Assembly: GCA_033060915.1 (NCBI GenBank)
Contig: CM065390.1
Span: 14,669,501 to 14,733,500, forward strand
Length of the DNA stretch: 64,000 nucleotides
Direction of reading: 5' to 3'
DNA from: Euryodendron excelsum
Taxonomy: Eukaryota; Streptophyta; Magnoliopsida; Ericales; Pentaphylacaceae
The position numbers and the translations under genes were made by a program. Shown here piece by piece: positions 50,101 to 61,095 of this stretch. Under the pieces are notes generated by a model. The model saw nothing but the letters and a program-made list of their open reading frames with translations, did no database searches and had not been told where the DNA came from. The first letter of the stretch is position 1; each line of letters opens with the position of its first letter.

Positions 50101-53100
50101 GTTACAAAGAGAACAGTATAATGAATGAATCATAGCAAAAGTATAATGATTTGAAACCCTTTAAAGGCTGGTCAAAACCACAAATAGGTATGCTGCCACA
50201 TTTTAGATTTTTTTTTGATAGGTATGTGGTCACATTTTAGATATCTCTGCAAATATGGGAAAGCAATAATATACACAAATTTCAAAATACTAAAAGTAGA
50301 AAATGGGGAAAAAGGAAAGAAGGGGGGGGCAGGGGAGGAGGGAATGGAAGAAATAAACTGCCATTGGACAAGGCCAACCCCAATATGCCAAACCCATTAA
50401 CGCTATTCAGTGGCTGGCTAAGGCTTGGTCTACATTACAGGCCAAAATTGAGGTTGGGCAGAGTTAACCATCTCAAGCCTGGAGGCTGAAATTAATGACC
50501 TAAGCAATGTTAATTAACGAAAGAGATTGCCCTCAAAGCGTATGGCCAAAATGACAAATCCAAGGACACAATTCTCCACTGTTTTAGTTGTTTAAAATGA
50601 ACTGATAAATTATAAATTTTAGTTATCATCAAGCCTAGCTGTAGAAATCAATGTTTGTCTAAGACTCTAATATTTTTTTTGATAAGTAAAAGTGTCATTA
50701 AAGGCACTAAAAGGAGCGCATCCTATATACAAAACCAATCAGAAATGCTCAACACAAAATTTAAGCTCGTCTATAAACTCTATAAGAGAGAAAGAGGATT
50801 CACATAGATTCCCTTTATACCAAAAATATAAACTATGCAAAAGACATGACTTCAACTTATGTACTTCCATGAAGATGTCTTCAAATGTGCGCCGGTTCCT
50901 TTCTCTCCATATGCACCACATAAAGGAGCCACTCTCCATACTTTCTTCTTACTTTTCACTCTACACCCCCCGTCTCAAGTATCCATAAGCTTGAGAATGG
51001 TATTTGGCATAACCCAGTGCATTCCAAAAACTAACAAAAGGATGGCCCACAGCTCCTTAGCCACCTCACAATGAATCATCAAATGATCCACCGACTCTTC
51101 GGCCTTTCTACACATACAGCACCAGTTTGGAAATTTGAACCCTCTCTTAACAAGATTGTCAATGGTAAGAATAGAGTTCAAGGTTGCTGTCCATACAAAA
51201 AAAGCAACCTTTGTCGGAACCCCAACGCCCCAAATTCTAAGACTCTAATATGACATCGCCATTATTGAAGCTGATAGAGAATAGTTTGGGTAGAAGTGTA
51301 GAAACAAACTCAATACAAATGACACAATTTAAAATTTCCTAACATTATTGGAAGGTTTCACAAATGAGCAATAAAGGAACTATGAAGCATTTTGAGAGCT
51401 TCCATTCCTCCTTTTGAACCAGTCTTTCTTAGTCTTAGACCAAGGATTCCTTGTCTTCTATAGTACCTTATCTTCCTCATACTCTAGAATGTTCTCCTTT
51501 TTCTGGAAATAATACCTTTCTTTTCTTCGCCGCATGCAAAACAACTTACTTCATGAAAGAGGCCACATCTAACACCAAAAATCTCTACACCTCTTTGGGC
51601 ATGGCGAGGGTGCAGCATACCAGTTTTAGTAAAATTCTACAACTACACTATTGAGAATAAATATACTACATAATTAGGACAAATGAATAGACGGTTATTA
51701 GTAGTCAGGGGTGGTGAGCAGCATATATGTTGTGATCATATGTATTCTTTAAAGTTCTACTGCTTTGTAGACAAAGAAACCAGCTTGAAAGGAACAAGTA
51801 TGTCTATAAAAAGAAGAATAACAACAAAAAATAAAAAAAGAAAGTACTCCTAGTACCTTCATGCAGATGACAAATCAAAGGAGGAAAACTTTTTGTTGAA
51901 AGAGTTGTTAATTATATATTATAGTTTCATGGGTTAAAGATTTCTATACATGTTAATGCTATTGGCATAATAAATATTTTCTCGTGTATGAATGCCAATA
52001 AGAAATAAAAGAAGACAGGCATGTCCACACACAGCAACAAACAAAACTTTTTTCCAAGCGATTCCTCATAACTTCACACAAGCTCACTCACAGGGACATA
52101 TAGATTACCCTAAATAAGAATAGACATTTTATGCTTCGGAAAAAAAAAAAAAAAAAGTTGGAAATTTTCATGGGTTCATGCTGCTCCAGAATAAAAGATG
52201 AGCAGGCCTCAAATCCACACAAAGCACAAGGGATAGGTTTATTGACATGCTAAAACCTGTACTTGATATGATGAGATGCAGAAATATATGTCCGAATCGG
52301 GTTTCCGCAATTCAAACCAAAAAAATGATACTAGTGATGTGGTGTCACACGAGCACATAAAGGGTGAGCAGGTGAAGATTAAAGCACCCTAAAATCCTCA
52401 TAACAGTAAAGACTATTGGCACCCATATACACAATAATAGGTTGCTTTGGGGGCAGTGATCTAAATGGGGATTGAATGAACAAACGCTTCAAGTTTAGGA
52501 AATAGAGAATGATCTTCTGAATTAACAGTTGGTCATTCAGACTAAACTGTTTAGATAAACCGTAATGCATCACGACCTCAAATGGATAGAATCTCTACTC
52601 AAGACAAAAGTAATTTGCATTTTCTTAGGCAACTCGAAAACGTTATGATGTGAAGATTCCGGAAATTCTTCAGCCTTAAGCCCTAGATTGCTATCTTGTT
52701 CAGCATGCATTCACTCTTTAATCCCACAAAGAAAATTTGAGTGCATAGGTAGGAACTAAGAAACAGAAATGAAGATACGCTACCAGAAGTGTTTACTTCA
52801 ATAGCCAATAAAAGAAAGACAAGCTGTTAGTGCACAGTCAGAGATCAGTTCGGCAAGTACTTTTGAGGTCAAGTGCTTGCATTTTCAGGGAGTAAAAGAG
52901 TTATGTGATATAAGCACTGTAAAAAATTGGCAGAGAGTCATAAGACATGTCTGAGGATATTAAATTGCATCATTATCTTCTTCCAAGCTAAAGGTCTATA
53001 ACCATTCCAAAGAGTTCATAGCAAAATAACATTATAAATGGTAGCAGGGTTGCCAGTTACCACCAAAAAAAAAAAAGTCAGAACATAAATACAGGGAAGT

Positions 53101-54680
53101 ATCCTGAGGTCAGATCATTAGGTCACAATTTGATTTTGGGCAAACTGACTCATTGTTAGTTTAGGGCTGGGCTGCAACCATATCTAGGTTAACAGAGCAA
53201 GGAAAGCAAGCAAGAGGTGATTTTATAAAAATATAATTAGGTCCAGAGCACATCAAGAGTGCCCGTTTGACTGCTAAAAAGTGACAAATATTATGTATAG
53301 TTCTTCCACTCCATTAGTGTTGTTATAGCCTGATGGCTGGTGGGACATTTGGTGAGCATATATGGTCCTATGTTAGCCTCCTAAAGGCAAATTTCTTTCA
53401 ATTTTAAGGGGAAAAAGGGCCCCTCAACCCTGAATATCAAATCCACTTTTTTCTTAGTGAAATCTGCCAGAATCAATGTATTTCATTCTCACCCTCGCCA
53501 ATTCACAACTTTTAACACAATCCAGAATGGGCTTAGACATTCAACTATCTTAGGATCACAAATTTCATTGCACTAAGTTAAACTTAATCAAGACTTCATA
53601 ATGTAATAATTTCAATTCGAAAAACAATGTCATTGTAATATGCATGAAAAGTTTTTAATAGGATAGAATAAGAAGATATTGCAACATATCCTGCATAATC
53701 AAAATATTTTACTTTTTGTGCAGGTGGATAAAAAAATGAAAAGAATAGAACAAATGAGAGGGACACTGAATCATCCAAAAGGTAATAGAGAAAAAAAATT
53801 AAAAAGAAACTACAGCAGGCAAAAAGCTTCGATTTTCATGTCTAAGTCATGACTTCAAGTCCTAAATGAGCAAAAATATTGCATTATACAAAAAAATACT
53901 TTATTAAGCTAATTCCACTCTCCAATGCTTTTTTTTTTTTTTTATAAGTACTGTCTAATGCATATGATTGGTTGACTCAAGACAAATGTTATATGCTAAG
54001 GTCAAAACCAGACCAAGATTAATCTAGAAAACTGCATATGGCCCGAGATGGGGCCGACAACAGGCCAGAACAAACCAGCCATAAATTGCACAACCCCAAC
54101 AATCAGACATGTTGAGTGGTGTTGTGCATACCAAATTTTTGAGGCATAGTTGAAACAATTCTATTTAAACTCCATTTCTAGGGCATTAGCTTCCGATGGG
54201 GATTGTGCATTAAAATAGAACTTATAAAGGTATTAATATAAAAAGGGGTCTAGGCAGTGGCGGAGCCACTTAAGGCCCAGAGGAGGCATTTCCCCCCCCC
54301 CCCTCCTCAACTTTCAAAAATTATATTTTGACCCATGATTTTAGAAATATTTGTCAATTTGCCCCCTCTAAAAATTTGTAAATGCCCCCTACAATAATTA
54401 AAATTCTATTTTCACATAAAATTTTAGATATATTTCTTAAAATTTTAGATATATTTTCACATAAATTTTAAGGGTAAATTACACTGACTACCCCTGAGAT
54501 TTGACGAAATTCAAGCAGCTACTGTTGACATACAGACAATTACACTGACCACCTGTCATTGTTTGTCTGCAAACAGCGTTAGTTGATGTAATTAAATTAC
54601 ATTATTGCCCTTGTTTTTTAATATAATTAATAATAATGTAATAACCAGATTTTTTGGGATTAAAATTAAGAACTCACACA

Positions 54681-54729
<49 letters not shown>

Positions 54730-56720
54730 TAACAAACCTCTATGGCCGACCTCCTTTATCAACTCCGGTCTAACAACCCATCCAACGGAAGACGATCAAC
54801 GGCAACATCTCTTCCTCCCTCCCCACCACCCATCACTAACAACCTATCCGGCGCCCAAACCCATCTACCACCACTGGACTTCCCATTATATTAACCAGAA
54901 CCAACACTCTGTGACAACCACCACCATCAACCCATCCTTCTCTCAAACCGGCACAACATAGTGAAACCAATGGAAATTGATGAAGATGGAAGGGGAAATC
55001 AATGATGATAATTTTGGGGATAAGATTTTGGTTAAATTGGTGATGGTGGAAGGGGAAATTGAAATTAGGGCATATATTATATATATATATATATACATTC
55101 CTGTGTGTATACACTGTTCATGGTATTTTGGGTTTAATTTCAACTGGGTTATTCTGATTTGGGTGGCCGACGGCATTGATTGTTGAAGGCAGAATATTCA
55201 GATTGTGACAATGGGTGGCCGGACTTGGAGAAGAAATGAATTTGAGAGAGAGGGAAACTGGAAATCATAAGAGATGGTCCCTCCCTCCCCTTTTATTCTT
55301 TCCCCTTCCTCTTTTTTCCCTTCTTCCTTTGTCCTATATCATATATACCATAACTCCCTCATAAACACCTTCGCTGCCACCGAACCACCATAGCCAGCCG
55401 AACTATCACTGCCATCCCACACCCACCAAATCACCATGGCCACCTTCAACCCAACAGAACCATGACCACCCCCACCCCCAACAGAACTACCATGGACACT
55501 CACACCAAACCCATCCTCATGTCCCGATGAAGACCCAAATCCAACTAAAAAACGAAGATATCCAGATTCATCTCCCCACGTGTAATGAAATCCCCAAATC
55601 AATCCACACAAAATTGAAAATCAATTTTGTTTACAATTTTCAAATGTTGTGCATTCCCAGTTCTGCAATGAAGAGGAAAGATGGTGTTTTTGGTGGTGGT
55701 TTTATTTCTTTATTTTTTTTCTCTCGGGGTGCCACATGGCAGTTTCTAACTTGGTTATGTTAATTGTTTTATTAAATCAAATTGAATTAGTGGCATTATA
55801 TGATTGGTTTGTGAATTATTGTTTTACAGTAAATAAACTCTCTTATTTGGATAACAAATGGTATCGGTAAAACAGGTATTTTGAAAAGTTAAAATATGAC
55901 ATCAGAAAATTCTGTTAGTCTCTTTAACGGCAACCTGACGAGAGGGAGGAATCTGTTACAAAAACTTAAAAGCAAGGGATGTCGGTGTAATTGTCAGTAT
56001 ATTGGGAGTAGTAACTTGAATTTTAACAAATCTCAAGGGTGTTCAGTGTAATTTACCCAACATTTAAATATCACCCTTAAATAGTTATTTTTTCTTTAAA
56101 GACCCCTTTATATATGTATAAGCTCGTATACATTATAAGTAATGCTATGTATACATAGAATTTATACAAAATTATTGTAAAAAGTGAAGTGGTTGAATCT
56201 AAGCCTTTTATTTTAAAACAAACAATCATAATGATGGCTTTTAATTACAAACACATCATTCTATTCAAGTTTTCTGTTCAAATTTTTTGAAAAAATTGCA
56301 TTTTAGTATATTATACATATATATGAAAGTCAAGTACCTTATGGTTGATTTAAAAAAAAAATTGGATTATCATTAATGGTTGCCCCCTCTAAATAAGTTT
56401 TCTGGCTCTGGAATGAATGGCATTCATAAGTCTTCATTCATTGTTCTCTATTCATTTAGATGACAGACGCATTGTCAATACCAAAAGCTGTCAAATCAAG
56501 GATTGAATGCGTCAGACAAGATAAGGCAAAACAAGGAACCCTAACCAGATAAAAAAAATACTAAAAAACCCTCGAATGAACAATGTTCCATATCCAAAGT
56601 GCCAAAAAAATGCAGGTTGCCTCAAACCTCGTAACCACATTTGCAGGGCTTCAATTGCTGATCCGTCCAGTCCATCTCTTCGGCACATAGAGGACACCTC
56701 TTCTCTTCTTCGTTGTTCAT
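38103..56720 (-). CDS. NOT4: NOT4/CNOT4-type RING-RRM-zinc finger E3 ubiquitin ligase
   Basis: NOT4 is the ubiquitin-ligase partner of the CCR4-NOT deadenylase complex, with roles in mRNA and translation quality control. Coding exons in order: 56720-56628, 50095-49968, 49886-49736, 49607-49498, 46626-46543, 46451-46403, 46281-46190, 43817-43679, 43483-42331, 38947-38837, 38740-38103; 915 aa, all phases agree. The C4C4 RING has Cys 9, 12, 26, 28, 33, 36, 53 and 56, split between exons 1 and 2. A basic linker is followed by an RRM (about 106-187, with YIIGLPLSLADED and SVYITYSKEEEAIRCI). A C3H finger follows (YCHAWLRNVPCTNPACLYLH). The rest is long, Ser/Asp-rich and unstructured, with PPGF motifs and the plant-typical ending FGFNKF...NRLYG. 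Exon 5 is read to the downstream GT at 46542 because only this keeps EGRFLRASFGTAKYC in frame. A 6.5-kb intron splits the RING. The upstream leader likely lies at 57050-57190. Confidence 0.93.
40015..40375 (-). repeat. 3' LTR of the small LTR element
   Basis: Shares gctctaataccactttg, ctggagatg-acggctctagg, agagattccaataat-like, atgtaccaaaac-cttaatac and tttctctagaaacacctaaa with 41105-41510. It starts TGTTGG and ends GTACA. Confidence 0.85.
41091..41104 (-). other. Primer-binding site (initiator Met tRNA)
   Basis: The reverse complement is tggtatcagagcca, the common PBS of plant LTR elements, adjoining the LTR. Two degenerate copies (tggctctgatatg at 41028-41040 and tggctctaatatg at 41060-41072) precede it at 31-32 bp spacing. 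Confidence 0.8.
41105..41510 (-). repeat. 5' LTR of the small LTR element
   Basis: Direct-repeat partner of 40015-40375. It is longer because of short internal insertions around 41220-41270. Its outer end (41500-41510) no longer shows the terminal dinucleotide, so the right limit is approximate. Confidence 0.78.
44403..44870 (+). mobile_element. Short hAT-like MITE, copy C, with target duplication
   Basis: 468 bp in the NOT4 intron between exons at 46190 and 43817. It starts ctaaggagcacg; the reverse complement of its end starts gtaggaagtatg. It is flanked by actatagg (44395-44402) and actacagg (44871-44878), an 8-bp duplication with one mismatch, which assigns this three-copy family to the hAT type. 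No coding content. Confidence 0.82.
46894..47909. mobile_element. Non-autonomous hAT element with perfect 8-bp duplication, 1016 bp
   Basis: The termini are caaggttgtcaaaattg and, in reverse from the right, catggttttcaaaattg. The flanking tcagagag is identical on both sides (46886-46893 and 47910-47917). Many ggatcg/gatccta motifs cluster at both ends, as expected of transposase-binding sites. The middle is an almost pure purine tract on the + strand (about 47238-47535). The long frames there are low-complexity Ser/Phe/Leu or Lys/Arg/Glu and are not genes. It lies in the NOT4 intron between the 49498 and 46626 exons. Confidence 0.9.
48188..48560 (-). mobile_element. 5'-truncated LINE fragment
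   Basis: The minus strand (about 48500-48300) reads like the end of a plant LINE reverse transcriptase: CIMWNIWRERNSRAFEG and a following hydrophobic stretch. This is followed by the tail ttacttataaaaaaa (seen inverted at 48189-48203). It is in the same orientation as NOT4. The left limit is set by the T-run; the right limit is uncertain. Confidence 0.7.
50209..50230 (-). mobile_element. 22-bp aborted LINE insertion
   Basis: Twenty-two bases (eight Ts then gataggtatgtggt) are flanked on both sides by the identical 12-bp sequence cacattttagat (50197-50208 and 50231-50242). The insert looks like the reversed LINE 3' tail seen at 50674 (ttttgataagta), so it fits reverse transcription that stopped just past the poly(A). 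Confidence 0.7.
50674..51235 (-). mobile_element. 5'-truncated LINE with 16-bp target duplication
   Basis: The minus strand carries two frames of one decayed LINE protein end: a reverse-transcriptase zinc-binding region with CCMCRKAEESVDHLMIHC (from 51181) and then FMWCIWRERNRRTFED (from 50939). This is followed by the 3' tail and poly(A) (Ts at 50674-50680). Flanks are tctaagactctaatat at 50658-50673 and 51236-51251, identical over 16 bp. Frames are broken between the two parts, so it is dead. It lies in the first NOT4 coding intron. Confidence 0.88.
54472..56058. mobile_element. Non-autonomous MULE-like element, ~1.6 kb
   Basis: The ends are long inverted repeats of roughly 95 bp: both begin gggtaaattacactga and continue with c-a/gagatttg, aaattcaag and gacaattacac. 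Flanking 9-mers aaattttaa (54463-54471) and aacatttaa (56059-56067) agree at 7 of 9, compatible with an old 9-bp MULE duplication. The inside holds a (ct)n run (54682-54725) and GC-richer Pro/His/Thr- or Gly-coding frames on both strands (54605-55611) without a recognised domain. These might be captured host DNA. It lies in the 6.5-kb NOT4 intron. Confidence 0.8.
54682..54725. repeat. (CT)n microsatellite
   Basis: About 22 uninterrupted ct units inside the MULE-like element. Confidence 0.95.
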
Positions 56721-57200
56721 GATTGCCCTGATACACCCAATACAAAATATATATATTTATATCTAATCAAAAATCAAGAGATGCACATATAAATTTGCAT
56801 GTACATTTAACACATGTATAGAGAGAGAGAGAGAGACAGAGTAAGAGAGAGTTTATAAACCCTAATGTGAAAATCAAACGTAATCTGTAACAGCATTTTT
56901 CTTGGCAGATCAAAATGGTGAAAAATCTATTGCATTTAATAGATGAATCGCTGAACAAAAATGCATGTTAACAATAGACCGTTAAACGAAACAAACAAAA
57001 AATTTGAAACTTCACCTGTATAAACGTATATGTATGTGCAGAGAGAGAGGTCACATTGAAGCGGTTGATAAGGGGAATGAATTGAAAGGCTAGGGTTTAG
57101 AAATTCTGAGCTTTTACAACTTACAAATGGGGTCGATGATCGAAAAATAGACGCGGCGAGAGAAATCAACGCAGAGGTACGGCAAAGATTGAAAACCACA
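56721..57200 (-). promoter_or_regulatory. NOT4: Probable 5' leader and leader intron of the NOT4 gene
   Basis: Upstream of the NOT4 start codon, the minus strand has a fair acceptor (tgtatcag ending at 56730) just before ggcaatcatg, so a leader intron is likely. The less AT-rich stretch around 57060-57190, with aaaccctagcc motifs typical of plant leaders, is the likely first exon. The exact transcription start is unknown. Confidence 0.45.
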
Positions 57201-57368
57201 GGATTGATGAGACAGATTTCGTGGATGGGCTTTCTATTATTGTTAGCTGTCCCTTATGCGGCCCTCCGAGATAAATATTTGGTGGTTTATGGACCATGGG
57301 TTGTCCTTATAAGGGTCAAAACCGTCAAATGCATGTGCCCAAAAGAGTTGTACTTTCTCAATTTTTTA

Positions 57369-59060
57369 AGGGTTTATAATTACACTACCGCCCCTGTATC
57401 ACTTAACTCCATCAACTAAAAAACGTTACACTCACACCCCCTATTGTTTTATTTATGTCAATTTCATCCTTCCGTTTGCAATCCATCAACGTAAATGGAT
57501 GAAATGGATGGAGGGAGGCCGGCTGTTGCTAAAACTCCCACATTGTTCTCTCTTTAAATTTTTTCTTGCCTATATATTTTTATATCCCATCACAAACCTG
57601 CTCTTTGCGGTTCTGCAACTTTCTCACACACCATTGCAACAACAAAAATTGCTTTGCTCATCTTTTTACGCTCCGTTTGTAATATGAATTTTAGATGTGA
57701 AAAGAAAAATATGAAAAAAAAGTTAATAAAATAAAATAGTATTTTTATTTTCTTTTTTCTCACGTTTTTCTTTTCTTTTTACTTTTTTAATTGAAAATTT
57801 GAATTCCAAACAATTACTTTCTCTATTTTTTTCTCCTCAAATAAAAACCTTTGCCACCCATAAACAAATGGATATACATATATACACACACATATATTCA
57901 TAAATGTATTCATTGTCTTTGAGGAACCCATTTTATGAAGTTCAGCTAGAAGATCCATATGGGTTTGTTCTACGGATGGTGTAATCATTTCTCTTTCTGA
58001 GTGGCAATTTTTGCTTTTTGAGATCCCCAAGTTTGATTGCCAACACAACAAAGAACAAAAATAACCTTTTAACACATATGGCAATGTTATATGGTTGATG
58101 TTGTTTTTAATCAACTATGCTGCCAATGGTTGTAAAGATTTGAAGTTACTGTTCTTTTTCCAAAATTGTTCTTTTAAAAAATACATTTTTTCCAAATGTT
58201 GAAGATGAAATAGTCATGCATATTTCAGGTTGGTTTGTTTTTTATTTTTAATTCTTTTTAAAATTTGTTCAGTTAGTTTATAACCCAAATCCTTTTTTTT
58301 ATTTATATACATTGAAGGGCTATAGTTCTGCAAAAGGGGAGGGCGAGTTGAACTCATGATTTCAATCATAGGTAAATGCCTCTACAACTGGGTTAACTAA
58401 TTTTCTCTTATAACCCAAATTTTAATTTATTGAGCTGATAATTTTATTTTTTTTCCTTTCTCCATCTGATGCTCTTCACCCTCTCTATTTGTTTCTCTTT
58501 GTACTAATGGCCATTTATAATTCAATTGGGATGAAAAGATGGGTGAAAATGGTGATGGCTTAGGGGGACGAAAAGTAGCGGCAATGGTAGGGGTAATTGA
58601 CAAATGAGTGGTGTTGAGGCCATTATTGGGTAGTAATAGCAGCAAAATGTATAGAGAAAAAGGAAAATAACGAGATGTTGAGTTTAGTGGTGATGCCATG
58701 TGGTCATCACAAGTGGATGAGTTGGGTGTGGACAGTAAAGCCAATAAGAATTTGCTAGACATATACGAAAGCGAGATGGTAGTAGTGGAGAAAGAGAGAG
58801 GCAGTGGTGAAGGAGCCGTCGATGGTCGAGAGGAAAATTATGATAAAAAATAAGAAAATTAGGATAGGGTTTGTGGAAATTTAAGGAATAAAATTGGTAA
58901 AATTTGCGATGAAGAAGGGTCAAAATGCTATTTAACATTTTTTGTTAACATTGTCAAGCCATTTGAGATTTTTTATACGTCAAGAAGGGTGTATCATTTT
59001 TTAGTTGATGGGATTACGTGATACAAGGCCTTAGTCAAGAGGTATTAATGTAATTAATTC
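57369..59060. mobile_element. Second MULE-like element between NOT4 and DUF155 genes
   Basis: The left end (57371 on) and the reverse of the right end share attaca-ta, tatcac-taa, the 16-mer ccatcaactaaaaaa and gtatcac-like blocks over about 80 bp. Possible 9-bp flanks are aatttttta (57360-57368) and aatttttat (59061-59069). The inner frames on the minus strand (for example 58427-58938) are not recognisable. Limits are approximate. Confidence 0.6.
58340..58400 (-). repeat. tRNA-like head (SINE remnant?)
   Basis: The minus strand has ttaacccagttgtagaggc followed about 25 bp later by atgagttcaactcgcc, reminiscent of pol III boxes A and B. It is nested in the second MULE-like element. It is not an intact tRNA. 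Confidence 0.3.
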
Positions 59061-61095
59061 AATTTTTATACAGATGTCATCATCTTGATAGTAAATTATT
59101 TGATATTATAAAATGAACTGCGAAAATTATATTAATATGTAAAGATACGTGCGTGTATGATGAATTGTTATGATCTAATTAGATTTGTGGTACTGAAAAT
59201 AAGTTTTTATTTTTCTTAAATTAAACTTTAATTGATGAATTTTAGGATGCATCTAGATTTTTCTTGAGAATTCTATGTCTTATATGGGATTAAAATATCA
59301 TTTGGATGCTTCTTTTCATAAGATTTTGGAGTTAACTTCGGACTTTTTATAAAATATATTGGCTTTCCTTGAAAAGGCCAAAACTAAACAGCTCATAAAA
59401 TTTAAAAAAACTGGGAAGAAATTTTTGGCTCAACCATGTAATTTTGATATTTACATTGATTTATTCAAACTTTAAGACATGGGAATGTCATTTGTCACTT
59501 CAACCATATTTCCAATTATAAGATAAAATGAAACAAAGCCAAACTTGTCACTTTTTTTTTTAAGAAACTTATAATCATGCTACACTTTGTTTTTAAATTT
59601 TTTTAGTTTAAAAGTCAAATACAATGAATTTCTAATCACATTTTTTGTAACTTGTGCTAAGTTTTTATATGGATACAAAAATTTGAAAATAAGATTGTGG
59701 ATTAATTGCTTCTAACACTTTAAAAAATCATATAAATTATGGTTGTTGCCAATTTTATGATTTGTTATTGTTAATTTTTACAGCACTTAAGCATAGATTA
59801 CGAGTAACAAAATATTCTCCTATTTGTTTTATATAGTTTTTTTTTTGTGATTCATAAAAAAAAAAAAAACCTTATCTTGTGTTTGTTCTCTGAATGAATA
59901 AATTGTGTAAACATTTTTGTTTAAGGAAAATTATTTCATTTTTTAGTTAGGCTGTATATGTTTTCTTAAAAAATAAAAAATATAAACTGACTTGTTAGAA
60001 AATTTTGATAGGGAATTTATTTTTATTTTATTTTTACTAAGTTTCCAATTTTTTAGTGAATATTAAAAGCTTCCATATAATTTTCTACCCTATTTGTTGT
60101 TTGAATAATTCAAGATTTCAGACACTAATTCAAGCAAATATTATACTTACATGTAATAACAGATAGAGAGATGTTGAGAAACAAAAATAGAGAGATAATT
60201 TGTAGGGGTTGGAGAGAACTATAAAATAGGGGTTGAATGAGATATATAGAGCTAAACAGAGTGAGTACAAATGTTAATTTTATAAACATGACCCCATCAA
60301 CAAAATAACATATCGATCAAATGTCTAGAAAGTGATTTTTTAATAATTTTCTTAAATTTTGAAATATATTTTCTTAAAATTTTAAAATTCAAACTAAAGG
60401 GACAACCTTATTTTGCAAAGACTTTATTTGTTTTTATAAAACGAATATTAAAATAAGACTCATACTTATCTCATCTAACAAGATTCCTCTTTATAAACAT
60501 AATTTTCTTCTTTTCTATCTCCCACTGTATTTATTATTACATGTATACAACATATACTCGATTCGTTAAACTTTCAAATTCAAATTACCAATGAGGAGAA
60601 AAAAAGTTATTTCAAAAAGTTTCTAACATTGACAGTCAGTCGGAGGAAATTTGGTAAAATAAAAAATTTCAAAATTTAATTATCTCCAATTATTTATTTT
60701 TTGATTATAAAGTATTAAGTTATTCGATTGACTATTAGAACCACCGTAGGAGCTCGGGGGAGGAAAGCAAAGAATTTTTTCTTCACGTTTCCTCATTTAT
60801 TTTATTTTATTTTTATTTTTTTTACAAATTCAAATAAGAAAAGAAACTAATTTTCTTTATTTTATTTTCCCTTGCAAGTCCCTTCACTCCCCCATTGGTT
60901 TTTTTTGACAAGTAGGCTGGAATACTTTCACTTGCAGACATTTTATTTCTTTCTTTCCAAGCAAACGGAGCCCAAAGTGAAATATATAAAAAAAATAAAA
61001 TAAAAGAAAACCACACGGCTACGTTGGAGTCTCAACCATAACGCTCTCTCTCTCCCTCTCTCTCCATAGCATCGATAGTTAAAGAAGATGCTCTG
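59061..61095. other. AT-rich intergenic DNA and DUF155-gene promoter
   Basis: No gene is seen. The DNA is very AT-rich to about 60700; from 60720 it is more mixed and contains a CT-rich run at 61040-61067 just before the start codon, as expected of a leader. A T-run followed by gacaagtagg at 60899-60918 resembles a LINE tail but has no visible duplication. Confidence 0.55.

Noticed and set aside
55339..55611. Gly-rich 90-codon minus-strand frame
   Set aside because: Lies inside the MULE-like element. It resembles low-complexity TE filler rather than a glycine-rich protein with a signal peptide.
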